Made by a program: the position numbers and the translations under genes. From Roseburia sp. (GTDB lineage: Bacteria; Bacillota; Clostridia; Lachnospirales; Lachnospiraceae): a stretch of DNA of 50,593 bases. The notes beneath the pieces were generated by a model. The model worked only from the letters and a program-made list of their open reading frames with translations. It did no database searches and was not told where the DNA came from. The stretch's first letter is position 1. Every line of letters starts with the position of its first letter. The stretch spans positions 1-50,593 of the forward strand of contig JAFYVJ010000040.1 of the NCBI GenBank assembly GCA_017549185.1, in the 5' to 3' direction. Positions 1 through 8,284 of the stretch are shown piece by piece.

Positions 1-1
1 A

Positions 2-862
2 AAAGAGAATAAAAAAGAAAAGAAAACGGAAGAATTTTATAAACAGGTAGAGCGAAGTCTTCGTAAAAAGTTCCATAAAGATATCTGGTGCAGATTTACA
101 AAGGCGATTAACGAATATGAAATGATTTCAGATGGAGATAAGATTGCAGTCTGCATTTCCGGTGGTAAAGATTCGATGCTGATGGCGAAACTTTTTCAAG
201 AGTTAAAACGCCATGGTAAGATTGATTTTGAAGTGGAATATTTAGTAATGAATCCAGGCTACAATCAGGTGAATTATGATCAAATTATAAAGAATGCCAA
301 ACTGCTTGAGATTCCAATTACGATATTTGAATCAGAGATTTTTGATGTAGTGGCAGATGAGGATGACTCGCCATGCTATCTGTGTGCGAGAATGCGTCGT
401 GGTTATCTTTATAGCAAGGCACAGGAGTTGGGATGTAATAAAATTGCATTAGGACATCATTTTGATGATGTTATCGAAACGATTGTTATGGGGATGATGT
501 ATGGAGCACAGATTCAGACGATGATGCCGAAGCTTCATAGTACGAATTTTGAAGGGATGGAATTAATCCGTCCGATGTATCTGATTCGAGAAGAAGATAT
601 TATGCGTTGGTGTGAGGAGAATGAATTGGAATTTATCCGTTGTGCCTGTCGTTTTACGGAAAAAAGAGATTCCTATGATGATGTGGGACAGGTATCAAAA
701 CGTGCAGAAGTAAAAGAATTAATAAAGGAACTTAGGAAACGCAGTCCGTATATAGAGATGAATATTTTTCGGAGCGTGGAGAATGTGAATGTGAATACAG
801 TCATCGCGTATAAGAAAGATGGAGTCAGACATCACTTTTTGGATACGTATCATGCAAAATAG
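2..862 (+). CDS. ttcA: TtcA-like tRNA 2-thiocytidine synthetase (5' end outside window)
   Basis: PP-loop ATPase of the TtcA/TtuA family, which adenylates a tRNA base and then thiolates it using an iron-sulfur cluster. The ATP-binding SGGKDSM motif lies near position 164. A CYLCAR cysteine pair follows at about 374, the GHHFDD motif at about 454, and a late RCACRF cysteine motif near 640; these are the cluster-binding and active-site cysteines of the family. The first ATG in the window is at 122, but the frame is open without a stop from base 2. The upstream codons encode a basic helix ending in an AINEYEMI-like stretch, as found before the PP-loop in TtcA. The true start is therefore upstream of the window. 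A terminator hairpin follows. The exact tRNA substrate is inferred from the family. Confidence 0.85.
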   Translation, partial: KENKKEKKTEEFYKQVERSLRKKFHKDIWCRFTKAINEYEMISDGDKIAVCISGGKDSMLMAKLFQELKRHGKIDFEVEYLVMNPGYNQVNYDQIIKNAKLLEIPITIFESEIFDVVADEDDSPCYLCARMRRGYLYSKAQELGCNKIALGHHFDDVIETIVMGMMYGAQIQTMMPKLHSTNFEGMELIRPMYLIREEDIMRWCEENELEFIRCACRFTEKRDSYDDVGQVSKRAEVKELIKELRKRSPYIEMNIFRSVENVNVNTVIAYKKDGVRHHFLDTYHAK

Positions 863-904
863 TATTATCGAGACAGAAACGCAATGATTAGTAGCAAAAA
901 AGAA

Positions 905-946
905 ACCTCATCATTTATTAGTAGAAATAGATGATGGGGTATTTTT
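905..946 (+). terminator. Rho-independent terminator after the TtcA-like gene
   Basis: The arms ACCTCATCAT (905-914) and ATGATGGGGT (931-940) pair over ten positions with one G-T wobble, followed by ATTTTT. The T-run abuts the start codon of the next gene at 947, so the 3' arm also contains the only purine-rich sequence able to act as its ribosome binding site. Confidence 0.7.
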
Positions 947-2632
947 ATGCCTATATGTAGAGAACAGGTATATTCAAACGATTATTTTGATTTTATTATT
1001 CCATATGGAGAAGCTTATACGGTGTCACCACCGGGGACATGTATTCAGAGAGTGGATGAGGATTATGATATTTTATATTATGCGAGAGAGGGGATGCCTC
1101 CGCTTAATATTGGGGATTATACGTATTCCAGTATTCCGAAATGTTTTGGGTTATTAGACCAAACTGCATTAGAGGTGAGCGGCATCTTGCGAATGCAGAA
1201 TCAACCGACATTACGATTGACGGGAAACGGTGTTTTAATGGGATTTATTGATACGGGGATTGATTATACCAATCCGATTTTTAGGTATGAAGATGGAAGT
1301 AGTAGGATTGTGCAAATTTGGGATCAGTCCATAGAAGATGGTACACCACCTCCGGGTATTTTTTATGGTGCAAATTATAATCAAACTCAGATTAATGAGG
1401 CACTTATGACGGAAAATCCATATGAAATAGTGCCATCTAGAGATACCAATGGACATGGTACTTTTTTAGCTGGAGTGGCTTGTGGAGGTCTAGATATTCA
1501 GAATGATTTTATCGGAGCGGCACCCGATGTACAGATTGCAGTAGTGAAGTTAAAAGAGGCAAAGCAATACTTGAAGGATTTCTTTTTTGTTAAGGAGGGA
1601 GTACCTGCTTATCAGGAGAATGATATCATGATGGCGGTGGCGTATTTAGATGGACTGGCAAATATGTTAAACTTGCCTTTGGTAATCTGTATCGGTGTGG
1701 GAAGTGCGAATGGAAGCAGAGCTGGAAATAGTAATTTGTCAACTTATTTGAATCGCATCTGTAACAGAAGGAGGCGGGCGGTTGTGTCAGCAACCGGAAA
1801 TGAAGCCGGAGTGAGACGGCATTATCTGGGGCAGTTTACGGAAGAGGCGGCGTACGAAGATGTAGAGATTAATGTGGGGGATGGAGTAGAAGGATTTTTC
1901 ATAGAACTTTGGGCAGGAGCACCTGAACTTTTGGAGGTTGCAGTTTTTTCCCCGACAGGAGAGGAGATGCCACGTGTTCCTGTGCGAGAAGGCCGCACTA
2001 CCGTGTATGATTTTATATTTGAGCGAACGATCGTAAGTGTGGATTATCGAATTGAGGCTAGGCGTACAGCAAGTCTGCTTATCTACTTGCGTTTTCAAAA
2101 TCCGAGTGCCGGTATTTGGAGAATTCGTGTTTATCCACAAAGTATTGTGGTAGGAGATTATCATATGTGGCTGCCATTGCAACAGTTCACGAGTGGGGAG
2201 GTATTTTTCTTACGCTCTAATCCGGATACGACACTTACGATACCAAGTTCTGCGCCACAGGTCATATCAGTAGGGGCATATAACGCGGCAAACGGAGGAA
2301 TTTTTGTAGATTCTGGAAGAGGCTATCTGACAACAGGCGAGGTAAAACCGGATTTTGTGGCTCCGGGTGTGAATGTGTATGGTCCGGGAACAAGAGGGAA
2401 TTATGTGAGACAGACCGGAACTAGTGTAGCGGCAGCCATTACAGCAGGTGCAGTAGCACAGATAATGCAGTGGGCGATTGTAGAACGAAATTCACCAACG
2501 ATTTCGAATATCGGTATCAAAAATATGCTTATTCGGGGAACTGGAAAACCGGTACAACGGGAATTTCCGAATCCGGAGTGGGGATATGGCACGCTGGATG
2601 TGTATCGGTCATTTGAAATGTTGCGGAATTAA
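947..2632 (+). CDS. Csp-like subtilisin-family (S8) serine protease
   Basis: The protein has 561 residues and no signal peptide. The catalytic triad is intact: Asp102 in GFIDTGIDY, His170 in DTNGHGTFLAG and Ser493 in GTSVAAA; the oxyanion Asn is at about 285. The 320-residue gap between His and Ser contains a beta-rich insert (about residues 295-425) matching the jelly-roll insertion of clostridial Csp proteases. Residues 1-85 fit the Csp prodomain. In spore formers, Csp proteases process the cortex lytic enzyme SleC during germination. That role is inferred here, but the germinant receptor and sporulation genes in the window agree with it. The start at 947 is kept because the YSNDYFDFII-type N-terminus fits the family. 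The gene appears monocistronic, with terminators on both sides. Confidence 0.85.
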   Translation: MPICREQVYSNDYFDFIIPYGEAYTVSPPGTCIQRVDEDYDILYYAREGMPPLNIGDYTYSSIPKCFGLLDQTALEVSGILRMQNQPTLRLTGNGVLMGFIDTGIDYTNPIFRYEDGSSRIVQIWDQSIEDGTPPPGIFYGANYNQTQINEALMTENPYEIVPSRDTNGHGTFLAGVACGGLDIQNDFIGAAPDVQIAVVKLKEAKQYLKDFFFVKEGVPAYQENDIMMAVAYLDGLANMLNLPLVICIGVGSANGSRAGNSNLSTYLNRICNRRRRAVVSATGNEAGVRRHYLGQFTEEAAYEDVEINVGDGVEGFFIELWAGAPELLEVAVFSPTGEEMPRVPVREGRTTVYDFIFERTIVSVDYRIEARRTASLLIYLRFQNPSAGIWRIRVYPQSIVVGDYHMWLPLQQFTSGEVFFLRSNPDTTLTIPSSAPQVISVGAYNAANGGIFVDSGRGYLTTGEVKPDFVAPGVNVYGPGTRGNYVRQTGTSVAAAITAGAVAQIMQWAIVERNSPTISNIGIKNMLIRGTGKPVQREFPNPEWGYGTLDVYRSFEMLRN

Positions 2633-2643
2633 GGGAAAATGAT

Positions 2644-2693
2644 AAAACAGTCATGACAATTGTTACTGTTGAGGTAGTGGTCATGACTGTTTT
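2644..2693. terminator. Bidirectional terminator hairpin
   Basis: AAAACAGTCATGAC (2644-2657) and GTCATGACTGTTTT (2680-2693) form a perfect 14-bp stem with A and T tracts at the two ends. It lies between the convergent protease gene and the minus-strand small gene and can serve both. Confidence 0.75.
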
Positions 2694-2706
2694 GCTAAGT
2701 TTGCGG

Positions 2707-2982
2707 TTAGTTTTTATCAAAATATTTTACCAGTGCGAGTACAGCAGGGAAGAGTATGCCTGCTACCGGCCATATATAAATGGTTTGAGACCATTCGTTT
2801 GTTGAAAGAGTCATGGAAAGGAAGACCGCAGTTATAATCAGCCAGTATGCTGTAGAGACGGTAGATGTAAAAGAAGATTTAGTTTTGGCTTCTATGGTAT
2901 AGGCTTTTAGTGTTTTGTTATCCAGCCTTTTTTGATCGTGACAATAATGCAGGTACTTTTCAGTATATTCTTTTAAGTTCAT
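2707..2982 (-). CDS. Small two-TM protein with an integrase-like N-terminus
   Basis: This is a 91-residue protein. Residues 1-32 (LKEYTEKYLHYCHDQKRLDN, then KTLKAY) read like the SAM-like core-binding N-terminus of tyrosine recombinases, which typically has EYL.YC..QK.L...TLKAY. Residues 40-91 are two hydrophobic segments (about 46-61 and 69-85) around a polar stretch containing NEWSQ, ending in a basic tail; they resemble short TM tails of some clostridial regulators. A GGAG ribosome site 10 nt before the ATG supports the start. No catalytic recombinase domain is present, so it cannot be an integrase. It may be a decayed chimera, or the integrase resemblance may be chance. Function unknown. 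Confidence 0.55.
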   Translation of the reverse strand: MNLKEYTEKYLHYCHDQKRLDNKTLKAYTIEAKTKSSFTSTVSTAYWLIITAVFLSMTLSTNEWSQTIYIWPVAGILFPAVLALVKYFDKN

Positions 2983-3149
2983 AAAATCAGCTCCATTTCT
3001 TTTTTGGATAGTTTATCAAATATTAGAAAAAAAACATAATAAATTTTATTTGAGGAGTGATAACATTTTTCAGAGCATAAGAAAAAACTATCCAATCTTT
3101 GGGAGACTGGGTAGCCGTTCTTTTTGATGTTACGCTAGATTGCGTGCAT
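2983..3149. other. Intergenic region with a weak hairpin
   Basis: This 167-base stretch holds the probable promoter of the minus-strand small gene. It also has an imperfect hairpin, CTATCCAATCT with AGACTGGGTAG (about 3088-3113), followed by a T-rich run. No gene is visible. Confidence 0.4.
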
Positions 3150-3520
3150 TTAAGAGTAAGACTTGTTGGAGTGATATTGGTCGCAGTTAAAGTAACTCCC
3201 AAGTTTTTTCAGAAACAAAAAATTCCGGTGGTAAATACGAGGACAACATTTTTCCTGCGAAGATAATTCTAACCATTGTAATGTTGCATTGCATAATTCC
3301 GATTTTTTATATTCTTTTCCATTATATGTGATGGTCTCTTCATTGATTTCATGTCCTTGCTGATTATTTATTTCGGTTGGTTTTGTCCATTGACCTGTTG
3401 CTTCGTCTTTGAATAAAACTAGATCATATCCGCCATCTGTACGATTAAAATATATTTCGCTATCGTCTTGTGCAAGTTCAAATGTAAATGTATTTTTTGA
3501 ACCCCAAGAACTGTTTAGTA
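3150..3520 (-). pseudogene. 3' remnant of an unidentified gene
   Basis: A minus-strand reading frame without a start codon stays open from about 3600 down to a TAA at 3150-3152. From about 3520 leftward it reads like a genuine protein, with segments such as FTFELAQDDSEIYFNR, GGYDLVLFKDEATGQW and TYNGKEYKKSELCNATLQW. No ATG or ribosome site precedes it. The opposite strand from about 3512 to 3624 also reads as a plausible C-terminal fragment (GMSKSEIVDLCDILKIEEF, stop at 3624). The simplest view is two gene ends joined by a deletion or insertion near 3520-3540. I do not recognise either family. Confidence 0.5.
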
Positions 3521-3621
3521 GATATAATAATAGATAAGCTTGGCGGAATGAGTAAAAGCGAGATTGTAGATTTATGCGATATTTTAAAGATAGAAGAATT
3601 TAAACCGTCGAATAATTACGT

Positions 3622-3658
3622 TTGAGTGTTGTTAAATGCTGTGCTATAATATAGCATT
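3622..3658 (+). promoter_or_regulatory. Sigma-A promoter with inverted repeat, ABC importer operon
   Basis: A -35 box TTGAGT (3622-3627) lies 17 bp from TATAAT (3645-3650), which is preceded by TGC and so forms an extended -10. The inverted repeat AATGCT (3635-3640) and AGCATT (3653-3658) brackets the -10 box symmetrically. Its position suggests an operator that would block RNA polymerase, but no local regulator gene is present. Confidence 0.6.
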
Positions 3659-3694
3659 ATCAATTCTGTAAGAAATACAAAAGGGTGAACGAAG

Positions 3695-4786
3695 ATGAAA
3701 GTTGTATTGAAACATTTAACGAAAAAATTTCCAAACCGTAATAAAAAGCAGCCGGATGTGATTGCGGTGAATGATTTTAATATTGAGATTCCGGATGGGA
3801 AACTGATTGGCTTATTAGGACCATCAGGTTGCGGTAAAAGTACGGCACTTAATTTGTTGTGCGGTTTATTAAAACCTACCAGTGGTAAAATTTATTTTGG
3901 CGAGGATGATGTGACAAGTCTGCCGGTGGAGAATAGGGGTGTTGGAATGGTATTTCAGAATTACGCCCTCTATCCGCATTTGACTGTAAAGCAGAACATT
4001 ATTTTTCCACTAGAGAATTTAAAAGGAGTAGACAAACTGACAAAAGAGCAGATGTCAGAAAAGGCGTATGAAGTGGCGAAATTAGTGCAGATTGATACGT
4101 TGATGGATAGAAAACCAAGTGAACTTTCCGGTGGTCAGCAGCAGCGAGTAGCGATTGCGAGAGCACTTGTGAAAATGCCGAGGATTCTTTTGATGGATGA
4201 GCCGCTTTCTAATTTGGATGCAAGATTACGTTTACAGACAAGAGAAGAGATTCGAAGGATTCAGAAAAAAACGGGAATCACTACGATTTTTGTAACGCAT
4301 GATCAAGAAGAAGCTATGAGTATATCGGATATGATTGTGGTGATGAAAGATGGTGTGATTCAGCAGATTGGTAAGCCGCAGGAAGTATATGATAATCCAG
4401 TGAATCAGTTTGTAGCGAAATTCTTAGGAACACCGCCGATTAATCTTTTCGAAGGTGAGGTAACGGATGGAAAACTTTATATCGGGGAGAGTGATGTGAT
4501 GCTGGTACAGAATGTGCCAAATCAAAAGGTAGTAGTAGGGGTACGTCCGGAAGGGTTTGTGTTGGATGAAGATGGGGCGTTATGTTGTGAATTAAAAGGT
4601 GTGGAAGTCATGGGGCGTGATATTACTGTGGTTTCGGAGCACGAGAACTCTATAGATGTAGAGATAAGGTCGATTATCAGTTCGGAAAATCAGGTGGATA
4701 CTGAGGCAGATAGGGTTCATTTTGCGTTAAAACGTGAAAAGGTATATTTGTTTAAAGTTGATACCGGAGAAAGAATCCGATTTTAA
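3695..4786 (+). CDS. ABC importer ATP-binding protein (MsmK/UgpC type)
   Basis: The 363-residue ATPase energises a carbohydrate-uptake ABC transporter. Walker A GPSGCGKST spans residues 42-50, the Q-loop is FQNYALYPH near 87-95, the signature LSGGQ is at 144-148, Walker B LLMDEP at 165-170, and the switch His lies in FVTHDQEEA. The C-terminal 110 residues form an OB/TOBE-like regulatory domain typical of MalK relatives. It is the first gene of a four-gene operon with two permeases and a binding protein. Gut clostridia often share one MsmK ATPase among several sugar systems; here the ATPase is encoded inside the operon. The substrate cannot be read from the sequence. Confidence 0.92.
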   Translation: MKVVLKHLTKKFPNRNKKQPDVIAVNDFNIEIPDGKLIGLLGPSGCGKSTALNLLCGLLKPTSGKIYFGEDDVTSLPVENRGVGMVFQNYALYPHLTVKQNIIFPLENLKGVDKLTKEQMSEKAYEVAKLVQIDTLMDRKPSELSGGQQQRVAIARALVKMPRILLMDEPLSNLDARLRLQTREEIRRIQKKTGITTIFVTHDQEEAMSISDMIVVMKDGVIQQIGKPQEVYDNPVNQFVAKFLGTPPINLFEGEVTDGKLYIGESDVMLVQNVPNQKVVVGVRPEGFVLDEDGALCCELKGVEVMGRDITVVSEHENSIDVEIRSIISSENQVDTEADRVHFALKREKVYLFKVDTGERIRF

Positions 4787-4810
4787 GGGGGATAAAAGTA
4801 TCTGTTCGTC

Positions 4811-4863
4811 AGGAGGATAACTTCTGAGAGTGGAGCTACATTTTGCTTTACAAAACAGGGAGG
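4811..4863 (+). repeat. Hairpin repeat in front of a ribosome binding site (copy 1)
   Basis: The stretch runs from an AGGAGGATAA-like segment through GTGGAGC to ATTTTGCTTTACAAAACA and GGGAGG. It closely matches two tandem copies at 23364-23453 in front of an unrelated gene. The TTTTG/CAAAA hairpin ends just before the Shine-Dalgarno sequence of the permease gene at 4870. Confidence 0.6.
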
Positions 4864-4869
4864 TTAATA

Positions 4870-5760
4870 ATGGAAACAAAAAATTGGAAAGCATGGCTGT
4901 ATCTATTGCCGGCAATGTTTTTTTTGGGAATCTTCATGGTATATCCTCTGATTGATGTATTGATTTATTCCATCGAGGAAGGATATAATTTTGCGTCCCA
5001 GACGTATCAGGGTGTAGGAAGCTATAATTATGCTTACGTACTGCGTGATCCGTATTTTTTACAGGCGCTTAAGAATACATTTATTTTGGTAATGATAACG
5101 GTTCCGTTATCGACGGGACTGGCATTATTGATTTCGGCAGGTTTGGTTTCGATTAAGCCACTGCGGGAATTGTATCAGACGATTTACTTTTTGCCATATG
5201 TGACAAATACGTTAGCGGTCGGTCTGGTATTTATGATTTTGTTTAAAAAGACACCCTATACGGATGGTCTGGCGAATATGGTACTTCATTTCTTTGGTGG
5301 CGGAACTATTGATTTTATGGATGGTCCATATTGGGCAAAGATGTTCGTGTTGTGTTTTTACACGATTTGGGTAGTATTGCCGTTTAAAATACTGATTTTA
5401 ACCAGTGCCCTTGCATCGGTAAACCAGAGTTATTATAACGCCGCAAAAGTAGATGGAACTCCGGCATGGCGTATTTTTTGGAAAATTACACTGCCTATGA
5501 TTTCACCATCAGTGTTTTATCTGATTATCACCGGATTTATCGGGGCGTTTAAGGCGTATAGTGATGCTGTCGCGTTATTTGGCACAAACCTGAATGCAGC
5601 AGAGATGAACACAATCGTAGGATATATTTATGATATGCTTTATGGTGACAGTGGCGGATATCCGTCTTATGCATCAGCAGCAGCGATTATATTATTTGTG
5701 ATTATTCTGACGATTACGTGCATCAATCTGTTGGTGAGCAAAAAGCATGTACATTATTGA
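4870..5760 (+). CDS. Carbohydrate ABC transporter permease (MalF/UgpA type)
   Basis: This is an inner-membrane permease of about 296 residues with six predicted TM segments. The EAA loop that docks on the ATPase reads NAAKVDGTPAWRIFWKITLP around residues 195-215. The start was moved to 4870 because GGGAGG sits 7 nt upstream and the protein then begins METKNWKAW, as is usual for the family. It pairs with the next gene to form the heterodimeric channel. Its stop codon (5758-5760) is 14 nt from the start of the second permease, indicating translational coupling. Confidence 0.9.
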   Translation: METKNWKAWLYLLPAMFFLGIFMVYPLIDVLIYSIEEGYNFASQTYQGVGSYNYAYVLRDPYFLQALKNTFILVMITVPLSTGLALLISAGLVSIKPLRELYQTIYFLPYVTNTLAVGLVFMILFKKTPYTDGLANMVLHFFGGGTIDFMDGPYWAKMFVLCFYTIWVVLPFKILILTSALASVNQSYYNAAKVDGTPAWRIFWKITLPMISPSVFYLIITGFIGAFKAYSDAVALFGTNLNAAEMNTIVGYIYDMLYGDSGGYPSYASAAAIILFVIILTITCINLLVSKKHVHY

Positions 5761-5774
5761 TGAGGACTTCATAT

Positions 5775-6650
5775 ATGGGAAAACAAGTTGATTATGAAAA
5801 GATTGAAAAGTCTGCAAAGGTACGGAAAAATGTGATCAATACGATTATTTATGTATTGTTGACCATATGGGCATTTGTAGTACTGTTTCCGTTTTACTGG
5901 ATGATTTTGACGTCCGTAAAAAGTTACAGTTTGTATAACTCCGAGTACATACCACAGTTAATTGCCGTATCACCAACTTTGCAGAATTATAAAGATGCAT
6001 TCACGATGGTTCCGTTAGCAGGATATTTTCTAAATACATTGATTTTTACGGTAGTTACGACGGTGCTGATGTTAATCGTTACTGTTCTTGCAGCGTTTGC
6101 ATTTGCGAGACTGGAGTTCCGTGGAAAGAATGTAGCATTCACATTGTTTTTAGCGTTGATGATGATTCCGAATGAATTGGTAATTATTACAAACTATGTG
6201 ACGATTACGAATCTGGATATGCGTAATACATTTATGGGATTGATTCTGCCATCCGTGGCATCGGTGTTTTACATTTATCTGTTAAAAGAAAATTTTGCAC
6301 AGGTGCCGGATGAGTTGTATTATGCTGCAAAAGTAGATGGTACTTCGGATTTGAAATATTTGTTTAAGGTGTTGATACCGATATGTAAGCCAACACTGAT
6401 TACGATTACGATTTTAAAGATAATTGAATGCTGGAATTCTTATGTGTGGCCACGACTGGTAACCGATGAAGAGGCATACTTTTTAGTATCAAATGGTATA
6501 CAGGAGATTCGTGAAAATGGTTTTGGACGAGAAAATATTCCAGCGATGATGGCGGCAGTCGTGGTAATTTCTGTGCCGTTATTGATTCTGTTTTTGATTT
6601 TCCATAAAAAGATTATGGAAGGTGTGTCAAGAGGAGGTACCAAAGGATGA
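5775..6650 (+). CDS. Carbohydrate ABC transporter permease (MalG type)
   Basis: The second channel subunit has about 292 residues. The EAA motif reads YAAKVDGTSDLKYLFKVLIP around residues 182-201, and the C-terminus ending in EGVSRGGTKG is typical of MalG relatives. The start at 5775 is preferred over the upstream ATGs because GAGG lies 9 nt before it. The last codons overlap the start of the binding-protein gene (ATGA at 6647-6650), which implies coupled translation. Confidence 0.9.
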   Translation: MGKQVDYEKIEKSAKVRKNVINTIIYVLLTIWAFVVLFPFYWMILTSVKSYSLYNSEYIPQLIAVSPTLQNYKDAFTMVPLAGYFLNTLIFTVVTTVLMLIVTVLAAFAFARLEFRGKNVAFTLFLALMMIPNELVIITNYVTITNLDMRNTFMGLILPSVASVFYIYLLKENFAQVPDELYYAAKVDGTSDLKYLFKVLIPICKPTLITITILKIIECWNSYVWPRLVTDEEAYFLVSNGIQEIRENGFGRENIPAMMAAVVVISVPLLILFLIFHKKIMEGVSRGGTKG

Positions 6651-8242
6651 GAAAGATGGGGAAGTATTTACTGCTTTTGGCACTGGTATTTTTAACAGGC
6701 TGTCATGGCTCTAAAGAGAGGGAAGCATTTGAAGTGCCGGAGAGTTTTGATACAACAAAAGAGTATGAGATTACTTTCTGGGCAAAGAATGATACGAATA
6801 AAACACAGACCGGAATATATGAACAGGCGATAGCAGATTTTGAGACACTGTATCCAAATATAAAAGTAAATCTGCGTTTGTATACGGACTACGGCAGAAT
6901 TTATAATGACGTTATCACTAATATTTCTACTGATACGACACCAAATGTGTGTATTACTTATCCCGACCATATCGCTACTTATCTGACTGGAACGAATAGT
7001 GTTGTGGCATTAGATGAGTTGTTTGTGAATGAAAAATATGGTCTTGGTGGAAGTGAGGTGCGGTTTGATTCACCGGTTAAGGAGGAGATTGTTCCTGAAT
7101 TTTTGAAAGAATGCATGATAGGAGAACATTATTATGCCATTCCTTACATGCGTTCTACGGAAGCCTGCTATATAAACAAGACCTATGTGGAGGCGTTAGG
7201 TTACACGTTGCCGGAAGTTTTGACATGGGACTTTGTATGGGAAGTGGCAGAAGCTGCGACGAAAAAAGATGCCGAAGGTAATTATCTGTTGAACGGACAG
7301 AAAGTCATGATACCATTTATCTATAAGTCTACGGATAACATGATGATTCAGATGTTAAAGCAAAGTGGCGGTGGATATTCTGAGGATAGTGGAGAGATAC
7401 AGATTTTTAACGATGTTACAAAACAGATGCTATATACGGTGGCAGAGCATGCCAAAACAGGAGCATTTTCTACATTTAAGATATCCAGTTATCCGGCGAA
7501 CTTTTTGAATGCGGGACAGTGTATTTTTGCAATTGACTCAACCGCCGGAGCAACATGGATGGGAAGTCACGCACCGCTTTCTGATATTAGCGAGGACAAG
7601 TTCGTAGAATTTGAAACGGCAGTTATGCCGATTCCGCAGTTTGATACGGAAAATCCAAAGATGATTTCACAGGGACCATCCGTATGTGTGTTTAATAAAG
7701 CTGATTCGCAGGAAGTACTTGCAAGCTGGTTGTTTGCCCAGTATTTGCTGACCAATGAAGTACAGATTGCCTATGCCCGGACAGAAGGGTATGTTCCGGT
7801 TACGGAAAAAGCACAGGATTCAGTAGAATACAAGGATTATCTGTCACGGATTGGGGAAGATAATGCGTTGTATTATGATGTGAAAATCAAGGCGTCTAAA
7901 TTAGTGTTGGATAATGTTGAGGACACGTTTGTAACACCGGTATTTAACGGTTCCGCATCTCTTAGAAATGCAGCCGGACAAATGATAGAGAATACGACAA
8001 AATCTGTAAAGCGAAAAGAGGAAATCAATGATGCATATTTTACAGATTTGTTTGCAGAAATGAATTCGTTATATCGTTTGGATCAGATAGAGAATCAGGG
8101 AGAAAGCAAAGCGTTAGGAAAACTTCCGACAGAGTCCGTAGTGCTACTGACTATTTTGGCAGGAGTCTGGATTTTAATGGGCATATATGTGATTTATGGA
8201 GTAATAAAAAAAATATTGATTTATTTTGAAATAGAGGTATAA
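6647..8242 (+). CDS. Extracellular solute-binding lipoprotein with C-terminal TM helix
   Basis: A family-1-type solute-binding protein of 531 residues, last gene of the importer operon. Residues 1-19 are a lipoprotein signal peptide ending in LTGC, so Cys19 would be lipidated. The mature protein has the EITFWAKND...FETLYPNIKV opening of sugar-binding proteins. Unusually, residues from about 497 form a hydrophobic helix (VVLLTILAGVWILMGIYVIY) followed by a basic tail, giving a second membrane anchor that typical binding proteins lack. Such proteins are usually about 430 residues, so the tail accounts for much of the excess. The ligand is unknown, probably a carbohydrate by family. Confidence 0.88.
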   Translation: MRKMGKYLLLLALVFLTGCHGSKEREAFEVPESFDTTKEYEITFWAKNDTNKTQTGIYEQAIADFETLYPNIKVNLRLYTDYGRIYNDVITNISTDTTPNVCITYPDHIATYLTGTNSVVALDELFVNEKYGLGGSEVRFDSPVKEEIVPEFLKECMIGEHYYAIPYMRSTEACYINKTYVEALGYTLPEVLTWDFVWEVAEAATKKDAEGNYLLNGQKVMIPFIYKSTDNMMIQMLKQSGGGYSEDSGEIQIFNDVTKQMLYTVAEHAKTGAFSTFKISSYPANFLNAGQCIFAIDSTAGATWMGSHAPLSDISEDKFVEFETAVMPIPQFDTENPKMISQGPSVCVFNKADSQEVLASWLFAQYLLTNEVQIAYARTEGYVPVTEKAQDSVEYKDYLSRIGEDNALYYDVKIKASKLVLDNVEDTFVTPVFNGSASLRNAAGQMIENTTKSVKRKEEINDAYFTDLFAEMNSLYRLDQIENQGESKALGKLPTESVVLLTILAGVWILMGIYVIYGVIKKILIYFEIEV

Positions 8243-8243
8243 T
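8238..8243 (+). promoter_or_regulatory. Probable -10 box for the lipoprotein gene at 8285
   Basis: TATAAT overlaps the stop codon of the binding-protein gene. Possible -35 elements TTGATT (8217-8222, 15-bp spacing) or TATTGA (8214-8219, 18 bp) lie inside the coding sequence, so the -35 assignment is uncertain. Confidence 0.45.
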
Positions 8244-8284
8244 AGCCTTGTTTTTATAAATTGTTTTAGGGAGGAAAAACGATT

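Noticed and set aside
2707-3624. Prophage or integrative element
   Set aside because: Only an integrase-like N-terminal fragment is present; no structural, lysis or replication genes or attachment sites are visible.
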